Shown here in pieces: positions 11,559 to 19,816 of a stretch of 21,822 nt of DNA; within the stretch, counting starts at the first letter, position 1, and every line of letters starts with the position of its first letter. Both the position numbers and the translations under genes were made by a program. The notes under the pieces were generated by a model. It searched no databases and was not told where the DNA came from. It worked only from the letters and a program-made list of their open reading frames with translations. Where the stretch lies: the NCBI GenBank assembly GCA_903930745.1, contig CAIYZX010000112.1, forward strand, positions 1 to 21,822, written 5' to 3'. The DNA comes from an uncultured Chloroflexota bacterium. GTDB taxonomy: Bacteria > Chloroflexota > Limnocylindria > Limnocylindrales > CSP1-4.

Positions 11559-13433
11559 ATGTCATTGCGCTCCATCGCCGGCCGTCTGCTGGTCATGACC
11601 ATCGCCCTTGCCTTCGCCGGCGTGTCCGGCATCAGCCTGCTCTTCGCCGTCACCCTCGAGACGGACCGCGCAGGCGCCCACCGGCTCCAGGCCGCCACGG
11701 CGCTGCAGGACGACATCTCGGACGTGCGGGCCACGCTGGGCGAGATGCACGCCGCCGTGCTTGGCTACCTCGTCACCGGCGACCTGAACATCCTGTCGCC
11801 GTACCGCGACGGCGCGACGGCGCTCGAGGACGCCATGACGCGCCTGGACGGCGCCGCCGCCGATGTGCCGCTCTTGGCCGCGGAGATCCCGCAGCTCGAG
11901 GCTGACATCCTCGCATGGCGGACGGACTGGGCGGACAAGACGATCAACGCCTATCACCGGAGCGACGCCGCCTACCAGACGTCGAACGCCGTGGGGTCCG
12001 GGAGTGGCCTGTTCGCACGGATCCACGCCCAGCTCTCCGAGCTTGACGGGCTGGCTGCGGCGGAGGCCGATGCCGCGACGATGGCCGTCCGGCAGCTTGA
12101 GGCGTCCCGGATCGTCATCTTCGTGGGCACCGGAGCTGCGATCGTCATGTTCACGGTCGCCCTTGCACTGCTGCTCAAGCGCAGCGTCGTGGAGCCCATC
12201 CAGCGGCTCGTCGTGGTCGCCGGACGCGTCCAGGAGGGCGAGGACGTCGCCTTCCCGGAGGAGAGGTCCACGGAGCTTGGCCGCCTCTCGTCTGCCCTGG
12301 AGCTGATGCGGCTCCGCCTCACGGACTCCAACCGCTGGGCGGAGGTCCGGCGCATGGACGAGGAGGCCCAGGCGGACGAGCAGCGCGTCGTCAACGACTA
12401 CACGGAGCTGCTCACCTACCTCGTGGACGAGCGCGAGGTGGTGGGTGCCGCAACCGTGGCCATCGAGCAGGCGCTGGCACCGACTGGCCTTGCCGTCCAC
12501 CTGCTGAACTCGTCCCAGGACCGCGCCGGCATCACCCTCAAGCGTGGCGACATCGTCGCCGAGGACCTCGCGCGCCACACGCTGGACCGCTGTCCGGGCG
12601 TCCGGCGGGGCAGCAGCTACCTGCACGAGGACATGTCACGCCCGCTCGCGGTCCCCTGCCCTGCCGTGGAGGCGTCCCAGGGCACCATGGCGTGCCTGCC
12701 CCTGAGCTCCGGCACGGAGCGCATCGGCGCCATCCACGTCACCTGGGACCAGGTCACCAAGCCCCGGTCAAGCGCCTGGGCCGTGGTGGAGCGCGTGTGC
12801 AGCCAGGCGGGCCTCACCATCGCCAACCGGCGCCTGGTCGCGTCGTTGGAGGCATCGGCCAACACGGATCCGCGGACCCGGCTGCCCAACAGCCGCTCGT
12901 TTGACGTCCAGGCGGAGCGCGTCCTCGCCTCGCGCGGCAACGAGTCCGTGGGTGTGCTGATGCTGGACCTGGACCACTTCAAGGACCTCAACGACCGCTT
13001 CGGCCATCCTGCCGGCGACGAGGCGCTGCGCGTCTTCGCAGAGCTCCTGCGCCGCTCGCTGCGGCCCGGCGACGTCCCCGCCCGCTACGGCGGCGAGGAG
13101 TTCGCGGTGCTGCTGCCGGGCGCGGACCTGCAGGCGGCCGAGTCCGTCGCCGAGCGGATCCGGGCGGGGCTCGAGGCCACGCCCATACTCCTGGGCCCGG
13201 GCATCGTCGCGAAGATCACGGTCTCCGCCGGCGTCGCGGTGGCACCCTCGGACGGGACGGAGCGGATGGCGCTCCTCGCCGCCGCGGATCGCGCCCTGTA
13301 CGGGGCGAAGCACGGTGGACGCAACCGCGTGGTCAGCGCCGCGGCCGTGGACTCCGAGGGCAACGTCGCTCCCAGGGACGAGGCCGTCGGGGGCAACGCG
13401 TCGGCGTCCCAGGAGCACGCGGGAGCCGCGTAG
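11559..13433 (+). CDS. Membrane diguanylate cyclase (CHASE3-like, HAMP, GAF, GGDEF)
   Basis: This 624-residue protein has a first membrane helix (about 10-32), an extracytoplasmic helical CHASE3-like sensor (33-183), a second helix (184-206), HAMP (about 207-258), a GAF-like domain (about 283-425) and GGDEF (about 430-590). The active site is GGEEF at 511-515 and the inhibitory RxxD I-site is R502-D505, so it should make c-di-GMP from GTP with product inhibition. LDLDHFKDLND supplies the metal-binding Asp. The GAF part has Cys at 345, 367, 379 and 414, possibly a redox or metal sensor. ATG at 11559 has GGAGG upstream. The last 35 residues are low-complexity. It ends 1 nt from the convergent LLM gene. 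Confidence 0.9.
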   Translation: MSLRSIAGRLLVMTIALAFAGVSGISLLFAVTLETDRAGAHRLQAATALQDDISDVRATLGEMHAAVLGYLVTGDLNILSPYRDGATALEDAMTRLDGAAADVPLLAAEIPQLEADILAWRTDWADKTINAYHRSDAAYQTSNAVGSGSGLFARIHAQLSELDGLAAAEADAATMAVRQLEASRIVIFVGTGAAIVMFTVALALLLKRSVVEPIQRLVVVAGRVQEGEDVAFPEERSTELGRLSSALELMRLRLTDSNRWAEVRRMDEEAQADEQRVVNDYTELLTYLVDEREVVGAATVAIEQALAPTGLAVHLLNSSQDRAGITLKRGDIVAEDLARHTLDRCPGVRRGSSYLHEDMSRPLAVPCPAVEASQGTMACLPLSSGTERIGAIHVTWDQVTKPRSSAWAVVERVCSQAGLTIANRRLVASLEASANTDPRTRLPNSRSFDVQAERVLASRGNESVGVLMLDLDHFKDLNDRFGHPAGDEALRVFAELLRRSLRPGDVPARYGGEEFAVLLPGADLQAAESVAERIRAGLEATPILLGPGIVAKITVSAGVAVAPSDGTERMALLAAADRALYGAKHGGRNRVVSAAAVDSEGNVAPRDEAVGGNASASQEHAGAA

Positions 13434-13434
13434 G

Positions 13435-14322
13435 CTAGGCGTCCAGCTCGCAGCCGGCGGCCACGCAGTCGCCGGCGAAGCGGTCCAGCGCCCCGTCATC
13501 GGTGGTCCACGCGCGCACCAGCGTCATCACCCGGTCCACGCCCGCATCGGCGTACCGGCGCAGCAGGTCCACGCGCGGCGCGCCCTCCGCGGCGGAGTCC
13601 GCCCGGTTGATGTTCACGGACAGCCGGAGCGTGGACGGATCCCGGCCGATCTCGCCGCACCGCGACTCGATCACCGGCCGCGCCGCCACGATCTCCTCGG
13701 GCGAGGACCAGTCAAGGTTCAGCTCGTCGGCGAAGCGTGCGGCCAGCCGCCAGGTCCGGTTGGGCCCGTTGCCGCCCACGATGATGGGCACGCGCGGCTG
13801 CTGGAGCCCGCGGGGCACGTTGATCGCGTCCTGGACGGACGCCGTGGGCCCGCTGTACGTGGCGCGACCCTCGCCCAGCATCCGCGTGGCGATCTCCAGC
13901 GCGTCCTCCAGCGCCTCCATGCGCGTGCGCAGCGGCGGGAAGGGCCAGCCGTACGCATCGAACTCGTCCTGCTTCCAGCCGGCGCCCATGCCCAGCTCAG
14001 CGCGCCCGCCGGACACCACGTCCAGCGTCCCGATCATCTTGGCGACGAGCGCCGGGTTCCGGTAGCCCGCGCACAGGACGAGGTGGCCCAGGCGCACCCG
14101 TGCCGTCTCGGCGGCCAGGGCGGAAAGGCCCACGAACGCCTCGAACGTGATCTCGTCCGTGGGGACGGGCTCGGTCTCCACGTGGTCGAACATCCAGAGG
14201 CTGTCGAAGCCCAGGGCCTCCGCCTCGTGGGCGATGGAGACCGTGCGCGCCCATGCGCGGGCCGGGTCCCAGCCGTCGTATTCGCCTGTCCAGCCCTGCG
14301 GAACGATGATCCCGACGCGCAT
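13435..14322 (-). CDS. LLM-class flavin/F420-dependent oxidoreductase
   Basis: This 295-residue luciferase-like TIM barrel begins MRVGIIVPQG and shows AEALGFDSLWMFDHV, TLDVVSGGRAELGMGAGW (the conserved Gly-rich segment) and VPIIVGGNGPNRTWRLAARFAD. This is the style of LLM-class enzymes that mostly use coenzyme F420 in Actinobacteria and Chloroflexota; FMN use cannot be excluded. Substrate unknown. ATG at 14322 has GGAGG with a 9-nt spacer; an in-frame TTG at 14331 abuts that site and is rejected. It converges on the cyclase gene, leaving 1 nt between stop codons and no room for separate terminators, so read-through antisense is likely. Confidence 0.88.
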   Translation of the reverse strand: MRVGIIVPQGWTGEYDGWDPARAWARTVSIAHEAEALGFDSLWMFDHVETEPVPTDEITFEAFVGLSALAAETARVRLGHLVLCAGYRNPALVAKMIGTLDVVSGGRAELGMGAGWKQDEFDAYGWPFPPLRTRMEALEDALEIATRMLGEGRATYSGPTASVQDAINVPRGLQQPRVPIIVGGNGPNRTWRLAARFADELNLDWSSPEEIVAARPVIESRCGEIGRDPSTLRLSVNINRADSAAEGAPRVDLLRRYADAGVDRVMTLVRAWTTDDGALDRFAGDCVAAGCELDA

Positions 14323-14393
14323 CCGGCTCAACCTCCAGTCCCCGCGAGGGTACCGGGCGGCCGCGACCCCGTCAGGCCGTCACGCGGCGAGCG

Positions 14394-15284
14394 TCAGCCG
14401 CACCTGACGATGCGCGGGGTGGGATGGGCCGCAGCCCAGGTGGTGGTGACGGTGGAGATCCACGTCGTCTTCACGAACAGCTTGGGGTACGTGTAGTTGG
14501 GGCCCGTGGACGTCTGCAGCCAGAGCTTGTCCACGCCGGCGCTGAAGACCCCGCTCATGACGGAGTCCTTGCCCACCACCAGCGAGTCGATCCGGTAGGT
14601 GTGCATCCTGTTGTCGGAGGTGTAGACGTAGACCAGCTTGCCGATCAGCTGGGAGCCGTGGTTCTGCTGCCACTCGCTGAGCAGGGGCAGGAACATCCCC
14701 TTCCTGGCGTGGGCGTAGAGGAAGGTGGCCCACTCGGTTGGCTCTCGCGGCTGACTGAGCGCGCCGTTGTACATCGCGACGTTGCAGTAGGGATAGCCAT
14801 TGGGGCCGCGAACCGTGGCGAGGTCGATGCCGGCGGTCATCACACCCTGGGCGGGAATGCGGACACGGGTGACGTGCGTGAAGCCCAGTGTCCCGCACCG
14901 CACCGACGTGCCGCTCTGGATCTTGAGCGACAGCACGCGGTACCAGTTCGCCTCCCAGATGGCCTTCGTCTTGGTGAACGAGAGCGGCTTCACCGCGCTC
15001 AGCGCCCCGGAGGCGTTGGTGGAGACGTAGCCAACGACCGTGACCGCCGTGCCGAGCGCCGTGCACGTGCCGCGGAAGACGGTGGCCTTGTAGGTTGCGG
15101 ACCGCTTGAGGCCCTTCAGACCCCAGGTCATGGTGCCGGTGGAGTCCGTGGAGTAGGTGAAGCGACCGAAGCCGGCGGTGCCGAAGGAGGCAGTGAAGAC
15201 CCGCTGGGTCGTGGCGGCCCCGACGGGCGCGACGATGGCCACGGCCATGAGAGCGGCGAGAAGAAGCGAACAACGGCGACGCAC
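14394..15284 (-). CDS. Secreted sortase-fold protein, catalytic Cys and Arg replaced
   Basis: This 296-residue protein starts with a signal peptide (RRRC, then SLLLAALMAVAIVAPVGA, cleavage after about residue 23). Residues 25-135 are an unrecognised beta-rich domain. Residues 139-275 follow the sortase plan: RIPAQGV, NGALSQP, FLYAHARKGMF with H192, a Y-x-V-type strand (HTYRIDSLVV), and LWLQTS at the place of the usual TLxTC, giving S259 instead of Cys. The later Arg position is probably K268. It may be a non-catalytic relative binding cell-surface peptides. GTG at 15284 has GGAG 7 nt upstream and leads straight into the signal peptide. The domain call is from pattern only. Confidence 0.55.
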   Translation of the reverse strand: MRRRCSLLLAALMAVAIVAPVGAATTQRVFTASFGTAGFGRFTYSTDSTGTMTWGLKGLKRSATYKATVFRGTCTALGTAVTVVGYVSTNASGALSAVKPLSFTKTKAIWEANWYRVLSLKIQSGTSVRCGTLGFTHVTRVRIPAQGVMTAGIDLATVRGPNGYPYCNVAMYNGALSQPREPTEWATFLYAHARKGMFLPLLSEWQQNHGSQLIGKLVYVYTSDNRMHTYRIDSLVVGKDSVMSGVFSAGVDKLWLQTSTGPNYTYPKLFVKTTWISTVTTTWAAAHPTPRIVRCG

Positions 15285-15436
15285 AGGCAGGCTCCGGGGA
15301 CAGGGTGTCTGGCGGGGTACTCGACCCGTCAAGGATGCACCAATCCGAGGCAGCCTGACCAGCAGAGGTTTCACCCAACGGTGACCCGTGCGGGCGAATA
15401 TCGGTGCGCGGTTGCACCGGATGCCGGTTCCTCCCT

Positions 15437-15464
15437 CGTCGCCGGGCCGTTTGGCGTGGCGACG
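15437..15464 (-). terminator. Hairpin after the ACT gene
   Basis: CGTCGCC (15437-15443) pairs with GGCGACG (15458-15464), with a short inner GCC/GGC stem. It follows the ACT stop by 14 nt. No T-tract follows. I see no gene in 15285-15478. Confidence 0.35.
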
Positions 15465-15478
15465 GCCGGCGGGAGGTG

Positions 15479-15865
15479 CTAGCGGCGCTCGAGGATGGGG
15501 CGCGCCTTCTCCGGGTCGTCCACCACGAAGGCGAACGTGGCGCGGTCGCTCCACCGGCCGAGGAAGAGGTGGCCCAGGACGTTCACCCCGGCATCGGAGA
15601 GCTCGCGAGCGATGCGGGCCATGCCGCCCGGGCGATCGTCCACCTCGGCGAGCAGGGACTCGCCCTCGAGGAAGGTCCAGCCCCCGGTCTCGAGCACCTT
15701 GCGGGCGCCATCGTCATCCGCGGTGGTCATGATGAAGTGGCCAACGTCACCCAGCCCGCCCCCGCCGATGGCGCGCAGATCCACGCCGGCTGCCGCGAAC
15801 TGCTCCGCGAGCGTGGCCATCTGGCCGGGCTGGTTGGTGACCTGGACGACGAACTGCCTGGGCAT
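15479..15865 (-). CDS. Tandem ACT-domain protein
   Basis: This 128-residue protein consists of two ACT-like units. The first (about 4-65) is FVVQVTNQPGQMATLAEQFAAAGVDL with the Pro-Gly turn typical of ligand-binding ACT domains. The second (about 68-126) contains LLAEVDDRPGGMARIARELSDAGVNV. Proteins of this size without a catalytic domain usually bind amino acids and act as sensors or regulators. ATG at 15865 has GGAGG 5 nt upstream. It lies 109 nt after glgA on the same strand, possibly in one transcript, though no functional link to glycogen is established. Confidence 0.82.
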   Translation of the reverse strand: MPRQFVVQVTNQPGQMATLAEQFAAAGVDLRAIGGGGLGDVGHFIMTTADDDGARKVLETGGWTFLEGESLLAEVDDRPGGMARIARELSDAGVNVLGHLFLGRWSDRATFAFVVDDPEKARPILERR

Positions 15866-15974
15866 CGGGGCCTCCGGGCGGCGGTGCCGCGGTGGGTACG
15901 GGATGGTGGCCGGATTCTCGCACGGGCGGGCAGCGGGTGCTCCCCCGTTCGCGCGCGTTCTCCCGGGCCGGGTC

Positions 15975-17456
15975 TCAGCCTCTCCGGGATGCGGCCCGGA
16001 GCGCGACCGCCCGCCGGAACATCGCGACGTAGGCCGGCGCCGATCCCGTGACCCAGTTGAAGTCCACGGCCATCCCGCGGTCCACGAGGGCGGCCCACGC
16101 CGGGGCGCTCCCGCGCACCACCCCGGCCCGCCGGATCGCCGCAACCAGGGCGGTGGGCGACGCCTCGTCGAAGACGAAGCCGGTCCAGCGCCCGGGGTCG
16201 TCGGTCACGTCGATGACGCTGTCCGCGAGGCCGCCCGTACGCCGGACGACGGGCGGAGTCCCGTAGCGCAGGGCGATCATCTGGCCCTGGCCGCACGGCT
16301 CGAAGCGCGAGGGCATCAGGAACACGTCCGCGCCCGCGTAGATCCGGCGCGCCATGTCACGGTCGAACCGCTCGATGAGCGCGACGCGGCCCGGATTGGC
16401 GGCTGCGAGTGCACGGAACGGGTCCGCGAGGGACGCGTGCCCGCTGCCCTGGACGATGACGCGAACGCCGTCCGCCAGGAGGTCCTGCATCGCATCCGCC
16501 AGGAGGTCGAAGCCCTTCTGGGGGTCCATCCGGCCGATCATGCCCACGACGAGACCCTCGTCCTCGGGGTCCAGGCCGTTGCGGCGCAGCAGGTCCGCAC
16601 GGCAGGCGGCGCGTCCCACCATGTCGGCGCGACCATACGGGGCCGCCAGCGCCGGATCTGTGGCCGGGTTCCAGACGTCCGGGTCGATCCCGTTGAGAAT
16701 CCCACCAAAGCGGTCCCCCATCGCCCGCAGGGCGTCGTCCAGGCCCATGCCGAAGGCCGGTGTCAGCGCCTCCGCGGCGAAGCCCGGCGAGACGGTGTTG
16801 GCCAGCTCGGCACCCTCGATGGCCGTGAGCAGGAGGTCGATGCCGTGGGGGTTGGCGCCGGCGAGGCGGTCGTCACGACGCAGCCCGAGCTGGCCAAGCT
16901 GCTCGTTGGGGACCCACCCGTGGTAGGCGAGGTTGTGGATCGTCACCGTGACGGCCATGCGGGCAAAGAACGGATCGCCGGCCGCCTCGCCGCGGGCACG
17001 CTCCAGGAGCGCGGGCCCCGTGTGCCAGTCGTGGATGGAGAGGACGTCAAGCGGCGCGCCATCCCGCTTGAGCGCCGCAAGCGCCACGCGGCAGAAGACC
17101 GCGAACCGCCACGGGTCGTCCGGGTGATCGTAGAAGCCGTCCCGGTCGAAGGCGGCGGGGACGTCCACGAGCCGGAGCCGGAAGCCGCTCGCGGCAACGT
17201 TGACGATGGTCGCGTGCACGACGGCGTCGCCACGACCGGGATCCGGGACCTCGAGGACCGGCTCTCGGATGGCATCCGCGGGCACGGGCACGGTCCGGTA
17301 GCGCGGCAGGAAGACGTCCACCGGCAGGCGCAGGGCGTCCGCGGCCCCCTCGATGCGGCCCAGGGCTCGCGCGAGCGCATCCACCACGTCCGCGAGGCCA
17401 CCGGTCTTGGCCCAGGGCTCGCACTCCGCCGCGAGCATGGCGATTCTGAGGGTCAT
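15975..17456 (-). CDS. glgA: Glycogen synthase (GT5, ADP-glucose dependent)
   Basis: This 493-residue protein is of normal GlgA length. The N-terminal K17-TGG-LADVV loop binds ADP-glucose; HDWHTG and TIHNLAYHGW follow in the first Rossmann domain, then NGIDPDVWNP and IGRMDPQKGFDLL in the second. SRFEPCGQGQ contains catalytic E386 and is followed by RYGTPPVVRRTGGLADSV. It transfers glucose from ADP-glucose to glycogen chain ends in the cytoplasm. The ATG at 17456 gives the standard opening RIAMLAAECEPWAKTGG; the ribosome-binding site is weak (AAGG). It is divergent from the phosphorylase with 133 bp between the starts, so synthesis and breakdown can be controlled from one region. Confidence 0.93.
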   Translation of the reverse strand: MTLRIAMLAAECEPWAKTGGLADVVDALARALGRIEGAADALRLPVDVFLPRYRTVPVPADAIREPVLEVPDPGRGDAVVHATIVNVAASGFRLRLVDVPAAFDRDGFYDHPDDPWRFAVFCRVALAALKRDGAPLDVLSIHDWHTGPALLERARGEAAGDPFFARMAVTVTIHNLAYHGWVPNEQLGQLGLRRDDRLAGANPHGIDLLLTAIEGAELANTVSPGFAAEALTPAFGMGLDDALRAMGDRFGGILNGIDPDVWNPATDPALAAPYGRADMVGRAACRADLLRRNGLDPEDEGLVVGMIGRMDPQKGFDLLADAMQDLLADGVRVIVQGSGHASLADPFRALAAANPGRVALIERFDRDMARRIYAGADVFLMPSRFEPCGQGQMIALRYGTPPVVRRTGGLADSVIDVTDDPGRWTGFVFDEASPTALVAAIRRAGVVRGSAPAWAALVDRGMAVDFNWVTGSAPAYVAMFRRAVALRAASRRG

Positions 17457-17549
17457 GGCCTTGGATGCTATCCCCGGGAGTCGCGGAGCGCGCCGCCAAT
17501 CCACTCGACACGCGCCCCGGGCGGGGTTTCCAAACCGCAACTAAACCGG

Positions 17550-17580
17550 TTCACACAACTCCGCGAGCCTCCTCTAGAAT
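17550..17580 (+). promoter_or_regulatory. Promoter of the phosphorylase gene, probably leaderless
   Basis: TTCACA (17550-17555) and TAGAAT (17575-17580) are 19 nt apart. The ATG lies 9 nt beyond the -10 and no ribosome-binding site precedes it, so the transcript probably starts at or very near the ATG. Confidence 0.6.
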
Positions 17581-17589
17581 TCGCCTCCT

Positions 17590-19764
17590 ATGGAGACTCT
17601 TGTCCGCGTGCCGGTCGCCCCGGGCGCCCCGTTCCATCTCCCGCCTCGCCTGGAGGGGCTCCGTCGCCTCGCGTACAACCTGTGGTGGGCCTGGCACCCG
17701 CGTGCCCGGGCGATGTTCTCGCGGATCGACGCGGCGGGCTGGGCCCGGCATCGCAACCCGGTCGCAGTGCTCTCCGGCCAGGTGAACTGGGAGGGCCTCC
17801 TCGACAGCACGGCGTTCCTGGCGGAGTACGAGTCCATCCTCGCGGAGTTCGACGCGTACATGGCGGGTGGCGACGACCACTGGTTCAGCCGCCGGCACGG
17901 CAAGGACTTCGACGGCCCCATCGCGTACTTCTGCGCTGAGTTCGGCTTTCACGAGTCGCTGGCCATCTACTCCGGCGGTCTCGGCATCCTCGCGGGCGAC
18001 CACATGAAGACGGCCTCGGACATGGCCGTCCCAATGGTCGGCGTGGGCCTGATGTACCGGAAGGGCTACTTCCGCCAGTCCATCGACGCGGATGGCCACC
18101 AGGAGCACGCCTACCCGGACTTCGACCTGCGCAGCCTCCCGGTGCTGCGCGCGCTGGACCGCCTGGGCGAGCCGCTGACCGTGTCCGTGGAGCTGCCCGG
18201 TCGCGAGCTGGCAGCCGCCGTCTGGGTGGCCCAGGTTGGCCGCATCCCGGTCCTGCTGCTGGACACGGACGTCCCGGACAACGACGACTCGGACCGGCCG
18301 ATCACGCACATCCTCTACGTACGCGGCCGCGAGATGCGCCTGCACCAGGAGCTCGTCCTGGGCGTGGGCGGCACCCGTGCGCTGCGCGCGCTGGAGCTGG
18401 AGCCCGCGGTCTGGCACCTCAACGAGGGGCACTCCGCGTTCCTCCTGGCGGAGCGTGCCCGCGAGCAGGTGGCCGCGGGCGCGTCGCTGGACGACGCGCT
18501 CGCCACCGTGAGCCGCAACGCGGTCTTCACGATCCACACGCCGGTCTCCGCGGGCAACGAGCGTTTCGATGCGGAGCTCGTGCGGCGCGTTGCCGGTCCG
18601 CTTCTCGACGGCGACGGCCGCCCCAACACCGGCGGCGTCTCCATGGACCGCGTGCTGGGCCTGGGCCTCGGCGTGGAGGGCGACCACACCCAGTTCGACA
18701 TGACCGCCTTCTCCCTGCGCCTCACCAGCAACTCCAACGCGGTGAGCCAGCTGCACGGACACACGGCCAACGGGACCTGGCAGGCGATCATGCCACGCGA
18801 GATCCTGGGTCTGACCAACGGCGTCCACACCCCCTCCTGGGTTGGCCAGCCGCTCCGCGAGGTGCTGGAGCGCCACACCACCGCGGACCTCGACAACATG
18901 GACGATGCCCAGGAGGAGGGCCGGTTCTGGGGCCGCCTCGCGCGCGTCCCCACCGCGGAGCTCTGGGAGGCGCACCAGCGCCAGAAGCTTGAGCTCGCGA
19001 TCTTTGCGCGCGGCCGGCTGCGCAGCCAGTTCGCCCGCCACGGCGAGGCGCCCGGCACCCTCGAGGAGCTGGAGAACGTCCTTGACCCGGACGTTCTCAC
19101 CATCGGCTTCGCCCGCCGCTTCGCCACGTACAAGCGCGCATCGCTGCTCTTCTCGGACATCGACCGCCTGGCACGGCTGGTCTGGGACGCGGATCGCCCG
19201 CTCCAGGTCGTCTTCGCCGGCAAGGCCCACCCGGCGGACCGCCCGGGCCAGGGCGTGATCCAGGACATCTTCGCCAAGTCGCGCAGCAGCAAGCTCCGGG
19301 GCCGGGTCTTCATCATGGAGGACTACGACATCCGGATCGCGCGCTTCCTCGTGGCGGGCGTGGACGTCTGGCTCAACAACCCGCGCCGCCCGCTCGAGGC
19401 GTCCGGCACCTCCGGCATGAAGGCGTCCGCGAACGGCGTCCTCAACGTGTCCGTGCTTGACGGCTGGTGGGACGAGGGCTGGACCGGCGACAACGGCTGG
19501 GCCATCGGCGGGCGCGAGCAGAACCCTGACGAGGGCGCGCAGGACTGGGCCGACGCGCAGGATCTCTACCGGATCCTGGAGCAGGAGCTCATCCCCTCCT
19601 ACTACGAGCGTGACGAGAACGGCCTGCCGGCGCACTGGGTGCAGCTGATGCGGAACTCCATCTCGTCCACGATCTGGCGCTTCTCCACGAGCCGCATGCT
19701 CCACGAGTACGTGGACCGCATGTACGCCCCGGCCGCCATCAACGGGCGCACCGGCGCCGCGTAG
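17590..19764 (+). CDS. glgP: Alpha-glucan phosphorylase (GT35, short TIGR02094-type)
   Basis: This 724-residue protein begins with a DUF3417 domain (about 10-115; LRRLAYNLWWAWHPRA). The phosphorylase core then shows AEFGFHESLAIYSGGLGILAGDH, WHLNEGHSAF, RRFATYKRA and EASGTSGMKASANG, with the PLP lysine at K611. It releases glucose-1-phosphate from alpha-1,4-glucan ends. The subtype lacks the animal-type allosteric sites. It is followed after 52 bp by the GH57 glucanotransferase on the same strand, a pairing that would remodel and degrade glycogen or maltodextrin, and is divergent from glgA. The ATG at 17590 is set by the promoter just upstream. Confidence 0.93.
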   Translation: METLVRVPVAPGAPFHLPPRLEGLRRLAYNLWWAWHPRARAMFSRIDAAGWARHRNPVAVLSGQVNWEGLLDSTAFLAEYESILAEFDAYMAGGDDHWFSRRHGKDFDGPIAYFCAEFGFHESLAIYSGGLGILAGDHMKTASDMAVPMVGVGLMYRKGYFRQSIDADGHQEHAYPDFDLRSLPVLRALDRLGEPLTVSVELPGRELAAAVWVAQVGRIPVLLLDTDVPDNDDSDRPITHILYVRGREMRLHQELVLGVGGTRALRALELEPAVWHLNEGHSAFLLAERAREQVAAGASLDDALATVSRNAVFTIHTPVSAGNERFDAELVRRVAGPLLDGDGRPNTGGVSMDRVLGLGLGVEGDHTQFDMTAFSLRLTSNSNAVSQLHGHTANGTWQAIMPREILGLTNGVHTPSWVGQPLREVLERHTTADLDNMDDAQEEGRFWGRLARVPTAELWEAHQRQKLELAIFARGRLRSQFARHGEAPGTLEELENVLDPDVLTIGFARRFATYKRASLLFSDIDRLARLVWDADRPLQVVFAGKAHPADRPGQGVIQDIFAKSRSSKLRGRVFIMEDYDIRIARFLVAGVDVWLNNPRRPLEASGTSGMKASANGVLNVSVLDGWWDEGWTGDNGWAIGGREQNPDEGAQDWADAQDLYRILEQELIPSYYERDENGLPAHWVQLMRNSISSTIWRFSTSRMLHEYVDRMYAPAAINGRTGAA

Positions 19765-19816
19765 CACACCCGCCCCGCGGCCGGCGCCGCCGGGCACGAG
19801 CACCAAGGACCAACCC

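Noticed and set aside
15495..17939. An 814-codon open frame on the plus strand opposite the ACT and glgA genes
   Set aside because: It runs through three regions with different true genes, including the start of the phosphorylase in another frame, and shows no motif.
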